DNA of 64,000 bases from Lewinella sp. JB7 (GTDB lineage: Bacteria > Bacteroidota > Bacteroidia > Chitinophagales > Saprospiraceae), in the NCBI RefSeq assembly GCF_024297185.1, contig NZ_JANCTD010000005.1:248001-312000 (forward strand), written 5' to 3'. Position 1 is the stretch's first letter. Each line of letters starts with the position of its first letter. Made by a program: the position numbers and the translations under genes. Shown here in pieces: positions 8,634 through 16,660 of this stretch. The notes under the pieces are model-generated. The model saw only the letters and a program-made list of their open reading frames with translations, was not told the DNA's origin and did no database searches.

Positions 8634-10778
8634 CTACTCCTCGATTTCGAACAGCGCCTCATCGAGGTCGCCGTTGACGCTCAGTTCGGTGACTTTCAGC
8701 TCAATCGGGAAGGGAGCCATGCCTTCGAGGGTGAACGTACGGGGGAATTTGATGCCCTCCGTGACCTGGTAATCGCCGTACTTCTGCGTGATCGTCTGGG
8801 GTCCCTGCTGGCGGATGGTCTGCAGTTTCAGTTTGGAGTCGGCGTCGTAGTACTCGCGGACGGTGCCGGCGGGGGTTTCCGCGACGAGCACGAGGGCCCG
8901 CTTACCGTCCACCATCTCACTGCCCTCGATGCTCAGCTTATCGGGCGTTTCGAGGTAACCGGCTTCCTGAAAGATCACGGCCTGCTGGCCCATGGCGGTG
9001 ACGGCTTCGTCCGGTAGGGGTACTTTTTGTCCCTGCTGAATCATCATGGCCTTGCCCTTGTTGTACCGTTGATCGGCCATGGTCATGCCCATCATATTCA
9101 TCTGGCTGCTCATACGGCCGTCGTTGGTGGTGACGACCTGCTGACTGATCGTCTGACCCTGTACGTCGCCCTCCATTTTGATGGTTACGCTCCGCAGCGC
9201 CATGGCTGCTTCCTTTCCCCCGATGGCTTCGAAGTACCCGTTGAGAAGATCTTCCGGCGTAAGATCGGTGGGGGCGGAAAGGCTGGCCATATCGACCGGC
9301 ATACCGTTGACGTCGTAGTAATCGACCTCCCCGCTGGTCGCGAACCGGGCCAGCTTCTCGGCGACTGCCTTGTCACCTACGACGATGATGTTGGTGTTTT
9401 TCGGGTCGACGATGTCACGGGCCACTTCGCTGATGTCGTTCACGCTGGAATTCTCCACGACCTTGAGGTAGTCGGGGTAGAAATCACGGTCGAGACCGTA
9501 GCGGGCGGTATTGAGGGCATAGGAGGCGATACGCTGGGGGCTCTCCAGGGCGCGACCGAAGGAGCCGGCAATTTGCATTTTGGCGTCCGCCAGTTCTTTC
9601 TCGGTAATTGGCGTGGAGGCGATCCGGTCGAGTTCCAGCATGAACTGGGTTACGGCGGAATCCGTCACCTCGTTCCGCACGTTGGCGTAGGCCCGGAAAT
9701 TTCCGACCAGGGGATCGTCGCTGGTGCTGGAATACGCTCCGTAGGTATAGCCCTTGTCTTCCCGCAGATTGGCGAAAAGCCGTCCGTTGAAACCGCTGCC
9801 CAGTACGATATTCAGCAGGTTAGCCCGGATGGACTCCTTCGTTCCCGGCTTCAGTTTGATGGGCTGGGAGACGATGACGTTGGACTGTACGGCGCCGGGG
9901 CGGGGTACGAAGGTCACCCTCACCCCCTCCGGGCGCTGGGGGGTGGGAAACTCCGGTACGGCTACCTCCCTGCGCTGCCATGCGGAGAAATGCGTGTTGG
10001 CGAACCGCCGCGCCTCGTCGGGAGTGATATCGCCCACCATGACCAGGTAGCTGCGGTTGGGGACGAAGTAGGTGTCGTATACCGATTTGACCACTCCGAG
10101 ATCGATGTTGGCCAGGGATTCCTCGGTCATCAGTTCGCCGTAGGGATGGTTTATACCGTAGGTTACGGCCTGGCTGACCCGGCTGGCGATGGCATCGGGA
10201 GTGGTGAGTTGCTGGGCCAGCGCGGCCTTGGTGTCTTCCTTGACTTTGCTGAACTCGGTCTCGGGGAAGCGAGCATTCAGCACCACGTCGGCCATCAGTG
10301 CGATGACGTCCTCCTTGTACTTACTGATTGTGGAGGCGTAGGCCCCGGAACCACTGGTGCTGAGGGTGGCACCGATGAAGTCGATCGCCTCGTCGATCTC
10401 TTCCTTCGACCGGTCGGCGGTGGCCCGGCGCAGCATACTCCCGAGAAGTTGCTGGGCGCCGGCATACTCGCGCTCCAGATGGGGAGGCACGTCAACGTAA
10501 AGCTGGTAACTCACCCGCGGAAGTTTGTGGTTCTCGATGACTACGACTTCGAGCCCGTTGTCGAGGGTGAAATCCTCGAAGTCCCCCAGGCTGATCTCCG
10601 GGGCGGGACCCGGTTCGGGCGCCGTAGCGCGGAAATCATTCCGCGGCTTAATGGTATCGGAAGCGGGGGGCGGGGCCGCGGGAGCCTGATATCCGGAAGC
10701 AGCCATGAGGGTCTGGCCGCTACCCGTGAAGCACAGAACGAACAGCAGCGTAGTGAGGGTAAGGTATATGCGTTGCAT
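8634..10778 (-). CDS. M16-family peptidase homologue lacking the zinc motif, with C-terminal LolA-like domain
   Basis: 714 residues with a signal peptide (about 1-27). Two M16 domains (about 60-500) are visible: EISLGDFEDFTLDNGLEVVV at the start and the R/Y-containing second-domain motif NLREDKGYTYGAYS. Where active M16 proteins have HxxEH, this one reads AGAQQLLGSMLRR, so it is a non-catalytic partner. About 210 extra residues at the C-terminus (from about 505) are beta-rich with a Met-rich patch and resemble outer-membrane lipoprotein-sorting (LolA-like) repeats. It follows the active M16 gene by 19 bases; the two probably form a periplasmic heterodimer for oligopeptide degradation. Partner-dependent activity is inference from other M16B pairs. 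Confidence 0.88.
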   Translation of the reverse strand: MQRIYLTLTTLLFVLCFTGSGQTLMAASGYQAPAAPPPASDTIKPRNDFRATAPEPGPAPEISLGDFEDFTLDNGLEVVVIENHKLPRVSYQLYVDVPPHLEREYAGAQQLLGSMLRRATADRSKEEIDEAIDFIGATLSTSGSGAYASTISKYKEDVIALMADVVLNARFPETEFSKVKEDTKAALAQQLTTPDAIASRVSQAVTYGINHPYGELMTEESLANIDLGVVKSVYDTYFVPNRSYLVMVGDITPDEARRFANTHFSAWQRREVAVPEFPTPQRPEGVRVTFVPRPGAVQSNVIVSQPIKLKPGTKESIRANLLNIVLGSGFNGRLFANLREDKGYTYGAYSSTSDDPLVGNFRAYANVRNEVTDSAVTQFMLELDRIASTPITEKELADAKMQIAGSFGRALESPQRIASYALNTARYGLDRDFYPDYLKVVENSSVNDISEVARDIVDPKNTNIIVVGDKAVAEKLARFATSGEVDYYDVNGMPVDMASLSAPTDLTPEDLLNGYFEAIGGKEAAMALRSVTIKMEGDVQGQTISQQVVTTNDGRMSSQMNMMGMTMADQRYNKGKAMMIQQGQKVPLPDEAVTAMGQQAVIFQEAGYLETPDKLSIEGSEMVDGKRALVLVAETPAGTVREYYDADSKLKLQTIRQQGPQTITQKYGDYQVTEGIKFPRTFTLEGMAPFPIELKVTELSVNGDLDEALFEIEE

Positions 10779-10797
10779 GGTATATTTTTTGGGAGAT

Positions 10798-12132
10798 CTA
10801 CTTGCTATCCGGCTGGGGGAGCCAGTACAGGACGATGCGGTTTTCGGGGGTGTAGTATTCCTGGGCTACGCGACGGATGTCTTCCTTGGTTACGTCCGTG
10901 TAGCGTTGCACTTCGGTGTTGATCAGATCGGCATCTCCGAGGAACATCTCGTAGTTGGCCAGACTTTCGGCGATTCCGGCTACGCTGCCGTAGCCGGAGA
11001 TGGCATCGGCCTCGATCTGGTTGCGGAGTTTCTGAAACTCCCGGTCGCTGATCAGTTCGGTCTGCAGCTTACCTACTTCCGTGTCGAAGGCCTGCTCGAC
11101 GGGACGCAGGTCGGTGGTCCCGGGGCGGGTGAAGGCGTAAGCGATGGCAAGCCCGGGATCCTGACTGGAGGCCGGGAAGCTTCCCGCCTGTACAGCAAGC
11201 TCTTTTTCGTCGACGAGTACCTTATTCAGACGGCTGCTTTGCCCCTGGCTCAAAACCTGGTTCATCATACTGATGGCATAGTAATCGGGGTGGGAGCGGG
11301 CCACGGTGCGGTAGCCGATGATGAGGGCGGCCAGGGGCACGTTGTCGTACACGGTATCCCGGACTTCCCCGCCGAGGGGCTTCTCCTCGATCTCGATCCG
11401 GGGGGGCTCGGGGCCCCGGGGGATGTCGGCAAAGTATTTTTCGATCAGCGCCTTGGTTTCCTCTACGTCGATGTCTCCGGCGATGCTCAGAATGGCATTA
11501 TTGGGTACGTAGTACGTCTGGTAGAAGCGTTGAAAGTCGGCTTCTTCGGCGTTATTGAGATCCTCCATGTAGCCGATATTCGGGTCCTTGTAGGGATGCT
11601 CCTTGAAGGCGCGCTGGTAGAGTTCCAGGGTGATGGTGCCGTAGGGTTGGTTGTCGTAGCGTTGTCGCCGTTCCTCCTTGACGACTTCGCGTTGGGTTTC
11701 GACCCCGACCGTTTCGACCCGGGCGTGGAGCAAGCGTTCGCTTTCGATCCACAGGCCGAGGGCCAGTTGGTTGCTCGGCAGGATCTCGTAGTAGTAGGTG
11801 CGGTCGTTGCTGGTATTAGCGTTGAGGGCTCCGCCGGCAGACTGTACGTAGTCGTCGATCTCGCCCCGCTTCAGGTTTTCGCTACCCTCGAACAACAGGT
11901 GCTCGAAGAAGTGGGCGAATCCCGTACGGCCCTCGAAGCTGTCCTTGCCCCCCACCTCGTACATGATCGATACGGCCACGATCGGAGTCGTATTATCCTG
12001 GTGCAGAATGACCTTCAGGCCGTTGTCGAGGGTGTACTTCTCGAATTCAATGGAGGGTGACTGAGCCACGGCCGCGACCGACAGTCCGAGGAGCAGGAGC
12101 GGCAACAGTAACCGCCGTTTCGGGGAGTGCAT
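10798..12132 (-). CDS. M16-family zinc metallopeptidase (active subunit)
   Basis: 444 residues with an N-terminal signal peptide (MHSPKRRLLLPLLLLGLSVA). The inverted zinc motif HFFEH is near residues 76-80 in GRTGFAHFFEHLLFEGSENL, with the downstream glutamate region EREVV-like (REVVKEERRQRYDN). The second domain carries GQSSRLNKVLVDEKELA. The protein is one M16B unit of usual length (about 420-450). It would work in the periplasm with the inactive homologue encoded 19 bases downstream, degrading peptides. This active/inactive gene order is common for bacterial M16 pairs. Confidence 0.92.
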   Translation of the reverse strand: MHSPKRRLLLPLLLLGLSVAAVAQSPSIEFEKYTLDNGLKVILHQDNTTPIVAVSIMYEVGGKDSFEGRTGFAHFFEHLLFEGSENLKRGEIDDYVQSAGGALNANTSNDRTYYYEILPSNQLALGLWIESERLLHARVETVGVETQREVVKEERRQRYDNQPYGTITLELYQRAFKEHPYKDPNIGYMEDLNNAEEADFQRFYQTYYVPNNAILSIAGDIDVEETKALIEKYFADIPRGPEPPRIEIEEKPLGGEVRDTVYDNVPLAALIIGYRTVARSHPDYYAISMMNQVLSQGQSSRLNKVLVDEKELAVQAGSFPASSQDPGLAIAYAFTRPGTTDLRPVEQAFDTEVGKLQTELISDREFQKLRNQIEADAISGYGSVAGIAESLANYEMFLGDADLINTEVQRYTDVTKEDIRRVAQEYYTPENRIVLYWLPQPDSK

Positions 12133-12204
12133 AAGCAGATGATTTTTTCCGGTAAACGGAAAACATCTAGCATCGTTTGCGAACCGGGCTTATTTAGCGC
12201 ATTT

Positions 12205-12615
12205 CTACAGGGCGCCCACGTCCTTACGGCGGCGTTCCAGCTCCTGCTGAATGATGCACCGTAGCCGTTTGCTCCGATCGTGGCAGCTGAACCGGCCCCG
12301 CACGTAAACGGTGGCACTGATGAGCACGACGGCCAGGAATGCCAGGGCGGCCAGCGTGCCGTAAACCAGTGGATGCCACCCCAGCAGGCCGGCCGCGCAG
12401 GCCGCGAAGAGCATGGCCGGAATGCACACCCCCAGCCGGAAAATGGTGCGGCGCAGCTCCCGTAGTCGCATGGATTCGATGCGCAGGCGGCGCAGCAGAT
12501 GGTGCAGTTCGTGGGTGGCATACGCGGCCGCTCCTCCGGTAAGGATCAGGAGAAAGTCGTCGTTACCCGCGCGTTCCAGGCGGTTGATTTGTCGGTTCCA
12601 GAAGCGGTTGGCCAT
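12205..12615 (-). CDS. Small two-helix membrane protein of unknown function
   Basis: 136 residues that I do not recognise. A polar N-terminal part (residues 1-55) with a helical RLRIESMRLRELRRTIFRLG segment is followed by two adjacent hydrophobic spans (about 60-80 and 85-106) and a basic C-terminus containing RFSCHDRSKRLRCIIQQELE. Codon usage is like the neighbours and the start MANRFWNRQINRL is preceded by a normal gap. It lies upstream of the M16 pair on the same strand, 72 bases away, and divergent from recQ. It may be a membrane-associated adaptor, but no function can be assigned. Confidence 0.6.
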   Translation of the reverse strand: MANRFWNRQINRLERAGNDDFLLILTGGAAAYATHELHHLLRRLRIESMRLRELRRTIFRLGVCIPAMLFAACAAGLLGWHPLVYGTLAALAFLAVVLISATVYVRGRFSCHDRSKRLRCIIQQELERRRKDVGAL

Positions 12616-12736
12616 GTCAGCCCTAAAAATATAGCCCGCAGACCGGGCCGCAAAGGATTGCGAGAAATTTGTCGTACACCGTCCGGACTCGCCCGTTCAT
12701 CACCACGATCCACTAACCGGTAAATATCAAACATAC

Positions 12737-12767
12737 TTGGAAATCATAAAACAAATTGTAATATTTG
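12737..12767 (+). promoter_or_regulatory. Probable promoter of the recQ-sbcDC operon
   Basis: TTG at 12737-12739 and TAATATTTG at 12759-12767, separated by 19 bases, resemble the Bacteroidota -33/-7 pair (TTG and TAnnTTTG) with one extra base inside the -7 box. The recQ start lies 28 bases downstream. The surrounding 80 bases are AT-rich compared with the genes. Confidence 0.45.
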
Positions 12768-12795
12768 CGGCTGCCCCACCACTTAATTAGAGAAA

Positions 12796-14970
12796 ATGAC
12801 CGCAGAACTGGCTCGTTCGGCCCTAAAGAAATTCTTTGGCTACGATGATTTCCGGCCCCAGCAGCTGGACATCGTCGAGCACGTATTCGCCGGGAACGAC
12901 GGCATCGTGCTCATGCCCACGGGCGGCGGGAAGTCGATGTGCTTCCAGATTCCGGCGGTAACCATGCCGGGTACGGCCGTGGTGGTCAGCCCCCTCATCT
13001 CGTTGATGAAGGATCAGGTGGACGGACTGCGCGCCGTAGGTATCCGGGCGGCCTACCTCAACAGCAGCCAGCGGGGAGAAGAAAGCCACGGCGTGGAGCA
13101 GGCCTACGAAAACGGCGAACTTCACCTGCTGTACGTGAGTCCCGAAAAGCTGCTGTCTCCCGGGTTCTTCACTTTTTTGAAGCGACGGCGCGTTTGCCTT
13201 TTCGCCATCGACGAGGCGCACTGCATTTCGGCCTGGGGCCACGACTTTCGGCCGGAATACACCATGCTGCGTCAACTCAAGTCAGCCTTTCCCGCGGTCC
13301 CCGTACTCGCGCTGACCGCCACGGCCGACCGACTCACCCGCAAGGATATGGCCGAGCAGTTGGGTATACCCGACGCCCGCCAGTTCGTCGCTTCCTTCAA
13401 TCGGCCTAACCTCAGCCTGGAGGTCCGCCCCGGACAAAAGCGGCGGGAACAGATCGTCCGCTTTATCCGCGAACGGCCCGGGCAGGCCGGCATCGTGTAC
13501 TGCCTCAGTCGTAAACAGACCGAACAGCTGGCCGATAAACTCCGCGAATCCGGCTACAACGCGGAGGCCTACCACGCCGGGCTCAGTCCGGACCGTCGGG
13601 GCAAGGTGCAGTCGGATTTCATCAACGACAAGACCCTGATCGTATGCGCTACGATCGCTTTCGGTATGGGCATCGACAAGAGCAACGTACGCTGGGTCAT
13701 CCACTACACCATGCCCAAGAACCTGGAGAACTACTACCAGGAAATCGGGCGGGCGGGCCGCGACGGCAGCAAATCGGATACCCTGCTCTTTTATTCCTAC
13801 AACGATTACACCACCCTGAAGGACATGATCTCGGGCGGGGGTAATGCCGATATTCAGCTGGCGAAACTGGACCGGATGAAGGAGTACGCCGAAAGTCTGG
13901 CTTGCCGTCGGCGTATCCTACTCAATTACTTCAGCGAAGATCACAGCGACGACTGCGGCAATTGCGACGTGTGCGCTAATCCCCCCCAGCGTTTCGACGG
14001 AACGGTGCTCGCCCAGAAGGCCCTCAGCGCCGTGGCCCGTCTGCGGCAGTCGGTGGGCATCACGACCGCCATCGACGTGCTGCGGGGCTCGTCCAAGCAG
14101 GACATTCTGAAGAACGGCTACGATCGGGTGAAGACCTACGGCGCCGGCCGCGATATGTCTTCCTACGACTGGACGCAGTACTTCGGTCAACTCATCAGTC
14201 TGGGCTACCTCTACGTAGCACACGAAGACTACAACAAGCTCCGGCTGGCCCCGGCCGCCCGCCGGGTCCTGTACGACGGGGAAAAGGTGGAACTGGTGAA
14301 ATTCCAGACCATCCGCGACCGCAAGCAGCAGGAGCAGAGCAAGACGGCCAAGCGCGCCGCCGCGCCCCGCAGCCGCGGCTCTCTCTTCGAAACGCTCCGG
14401 GAAGTCCGCCGGGAGCTTGCCCGCGAAGCGGCCATCCCTCCCTACCTCATCTTTTCCGACAAGACCCTCGAGGAGATGGCCGCCGCCGCCCCGACCACCG
14501 AACTCGCCATGGCCCGCATCAGTGGGGTGGGGGAGGTGAAACTGGCCCGCTTCGGCGCCCACTTTATACAGGCCATTCGGAACTTCAGCGATGAGTCCGT
14601 CTCCGCGACGGCGACGGCCGCGAGTGGGGAACCGGACGACACGCCCACTCACCTGCTCACCTACCGGCGCTACTTGAAGGGGGAGTCCGTCCGGGACATC
14701 GCGCGGGATCGCGGGCTCCAGGTCACGACTACCTACGGCCATCTGGCCAGAGCCTACCGGGAGGGGCACGATCTGGAGATCGAAGACCTCATTCCCGGCC
14801 AGACCATCGACTGGGTGGACGAGGCGGTGCGAGCTCTGCCTGACGATCAGGGCAGAAAGGCCATCCTGGCGTACATTGCCGAGCATCACCAGGACGGAAT
14901 CGTTAAGTATCACCACCTGGATCTCGTTGAGGCTTACCGCACCCGCCATCCCCTAATCACTGCGTCATGA
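12796..14970 (+). CDS. recQ: ATP-dependent DNA helicase RecQ
   Basis: 724 residues. Helicase motifs in order: ALKKFFGYDDFRPQQ (motif 0), MPTGGGKSMCF (Walker A, Lys near 47), DEAHCISAWGHDFRPEY (motif II and the aromatic-rich loop), ALTATAD, CLSRKQTEQLAD, YHAGL, and GRAGRDG (motif VI). Four cysteines of the RQC zinc site follow (CRRRIL with CGNCDVC). An HRDC domain lies near 520-600 and a C-terminal winged-helix-like HTH_40 domain (about 615-690, SVRDIARDRGLQVTTTYGHL) completes the long RecQ form. It unwinds DNA 3'-5' in recombination and fork repair. It is the first gene of a four-gene operon; its stop overlaps the next start (ATGA). Confidence 0.97.
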   Translation: MTAELARSALKKFFGYDDFRPQQLDIVEHVFAGNDGIVLMPTGGGKSMCFQIPAVTMPGTAVVVSPLISLMKDQVDGLRAVGIRAAYLNSSQRGEESHGVEQAYENGELHLLYVSPEKLLSPGFFTFLKRRRVCLFAIDEAHCISAWGHDFRPEYTMLRQLKSAFPAVPVLALTATADRLTRKDMAEQLGIPDARQFVASFNRPNLSLEVRPGQKRREQIVRFIRERPGQAGIVYCLSRKQTEQLADKLRESGYNAEAYHAGLSPDRRGKVQSDFINDKTLIVCATIAFGMGIDKSNVRWVIHYTMPKNLENYYQEIGRAGRDGSKSDTLLFYSYNDYTTLKDMISGGGNADIQLAKLDRMKEYAESLACRRRILLNYFSEDHSDDCGNCDVCANPPQRFDGTVLAQKALSAVARLRQSVGITTAIDVLRGSSKQDILKNGYDRVKTYGAGRDMSSYDWTQYFGQLISLGYLYVAHEDYNKLRLAPAARRVLYDGEKVELVKFQTIRDRKQQEQSKTAKRAAAPRSRGSLFETLREVRRELAREAAIPPYLIFSDKTLEEMAAAAPTTELAMARISGVGEVKLARFGAHFIQAIRNFSDESVSATATAASGEPDDTPTHLLTYRRYLKGESVRDIARDRGLQVTTTYGHLARAYREGHDLEIEDLIPGQTIDWVDEAVRALPDDQGRKAILAYIAEHHQDGIVKYHHLDLVEAYRTRHPLITAS

Positions 14971-15404
14971 GCGATCACCCTGAATACCTCTTCGTATATG
15001 GTACCCTGCGCAGCGATATCCCGTCGAGCATGAGCAAATTCCTGCGCCGGCGGGCCGCGCTGATCGGAAAGGCTACCGTTTCCGGTCACCTCATCGACCT
15101 CGGCGATTATCCTGGCTTCATCCGGGGCGGCGGCTCGACGAAGGGTGAGCTGTACAGGATCAGTCCCGATCGGGCCGGAGAAACCTGGGAGCTGCTGGAT
15201 GCCTACGAAGGTGTATCGGGGCTGTCTTCGGAAGATTACCACCGGGTTACCGTTGATGCTCAGGTAGCGGGCGGCGGCCACTTTCGGGCGCACACTTACG
15301 AGTACCAGCAGCCGCACCGGGATAAGCCGGTGATTCCTAACGGAGACTACCCCCCATTCTACCGGCAGAATTCCGCCCACCGAAAATTTACCGGCAACGA
15401 CTGA
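14967..15404 (+). CDS. Gamma-glutamylcyclotransferase-like (AIG2/BtrG-fold) protein
   Basis: 145 residues. The N-terminus YLFVYGTLRSDIP contains the YGTLR motif of the gamma-glutamylcyclotransferase fold, and GELYRISPD with LDAYEG supplies the family's typical middle part, including the catalytic-position glutamate in DAYEG. Family reactions release pyroglutamate from gamma-glutamyl compounds; substrates vary and this one is not known. The gene overlaps recQ by 4 bases upstream and sbcD by 1 base downstream, so it is translationally coupled inside a DNA-repair operon. Its role there is unexplained. Confidence 0.85.
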   Translation: MSDHPEYLFVYGTLRSDIPSSMSKFLRRRAALIGKATVSGHLIDLGDYPGFIRGGGSTKGELYRISPDRAGETWELLDAYEGVSGLSSEDYHRVTVDAQVAGGGHFRAHTYEYQQPHRDKPVIPNGDYPPFYRQNSAHRKFTGND

Positions 15405-16660
15405 TGCGTATCCTGCACACCGCAGACTGGCACCTGGGCCACCGCCTGTACAACCGTGACCGGACCCCGGAACACCGGGCCGCCCTGGAGTGGCTGCTCC
15501 GGACCATCGACGAAGAACGCATCGACCTACTCGTGGTGGCGGGCGACGTATTCGACGTCACCAACCCCTCGAATCAGGCCAGGGAACTCTACTACGAGTT
15601 CCTCGCTCGCCTGATCCGGACGTCCTGCACCTCGGCCGTAATCGTTGGCGGCAATCACGATTCCGCTTCCCAACTCGATGCACCCCGGGAGTTGCTGCGC
15701 CATCTGCAGCTGCACGTCATAGGTGCGGCGACGACCGAGGCATCGGCACGCGTCATCCCCATTCGCTGCGGGGAGGAGGAACTGCTGGTGGCCGCCGTGC
15801 CCTACCTCCGGGAGCGGGACTTGCGCACGTCTACGTTCGGGGAAAGTCACGAAGACCGGTTACGGGGACTGCGCAACGGTATAGATCTGCATTTCCAGTC
15901 GATTGCCCGGGCCGCCTGCGCTTACCGGGGAAACAAGGATATCCCCATTATTGCTACCGGCCACCTATTCGTCGCGGGCGCCAGCGACGACGAGGAGAAG
16001 AAGTCCTATATCTACCAGGCCGATACGAGCAACATCGATGCCGGGCAGTTCCCGGAATGCTTCGACTACGTCGCCCTCGGTCACGTTCACCGGGCCCAAC
16101 ACGTCGGGGATCACCAGCACATCCGCTATGCCGGTAGCCTGGTTCCCCTCACCTTCGTAGAGGGGCAGGCCGCCCGTAGCGTACGCATCGTAGATCTCGG
16201 CAAAGCCGGACAACCGGTGACCAGTCGCAAGATCAATCTGCCCGGGAGCCGGACCCTGCTGCGCCTTCACGGGGAACTGCCGGACGTGCTCGATAAACTA
16301 CGCGCCGCCGCCGCCGCCACGCCCCCGGAGGACGATCTGACTCCCTGGGCCGAGGTGCGGGTCCGCACCGATAAAGTCATTCCCAACTTGCGGGATAAAT
16401 TGATGCAGGCCATCCAGGACGGACAGCAGGACCCCCGGGCAAAGCCCGTCATTGAACTGCTGCGCATTAGTCGGGAACGGCTCACCGCACCGCCGACGTC
16501 CGTGCGGGAGTCGGTGAAACAACTGGACGAACTCGAGCCCGATCAGGTGTTCCGGCAACTGTGCACTTCCCGGGGGCAGGACGATGCAACCGTCCAGTCC
16601 TTCCTGGCCGACTTCCGCGAGCTGCGCAGCTGGGTAAGTGAAGAGGGCCGCGCGACATGA
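15404..16660 (+). CDS. sbcD: Nuclease SbcCD subunit D (Mre11-type exonuclease)
   Basis: 418 residues. Metallophosphoesterase motifs are all visible: HTADWHLGH (residues 4-12), VVAGDVFD, VGGNHDS, ATGHLFV and ALGHVHRAQH, giving the two-metal site of Mre11/SbcD. The C-terminal capping region is of usual length. With SbcC it makes an ATP-dependent dsDNA exonuclease and hairpin endonuclease that processes palindromes and protein-blocked ends. It overlaps the gene before it by 1 base and sbcC by 4 bases (ATGA), giving 1:1 coupled translation. Palindrome processing is relevant here because the right third of the window is rich in repeats. Confidence 0.96.
   Translation: MRILHTADWHLGHRLYNRDRTPEHRAALEWLLRTIDEERIDLLVVAGDVFDVTNPSNQARELYYEFLARLIRTSCTSAVIVGGNHDSASQLDAPRELLRHLQLHVIGAATTEASARVIPIRCGEEELLVAAVPYLRERDLRTSTFGESHEDRLRGLRNGIDLHFQSIARAACAYRGNKDIPIIATGHLFVAGASDDEEKKSYIYQADTSNIDAGQFPECFDYVALGHVHRAQHVGDHQHIRYAGSLVPLTFVEGQAARSVRIVDLGKAGQPVTSRKINLPGSRTLLRLHGELPDVLDKLRAAAAATPPEDDLTPWAEVRVRTDKVIPNLRDKLMQAIQDGQQDPRAKPVIELLRISRERLTAPPTSVRESVKQLDELEPDQVFRQLCTSRGQDDATVQSFLADFRELRSWVSEEGRAT

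Noticed and set aside
9027-12060. Long plus-strand frames opposite the M16 pair (631 and 451 codons)
   Set aside because: Shadow frames; composition is atypical and no domain is visible, while the minus strand has clear M16 motifs.
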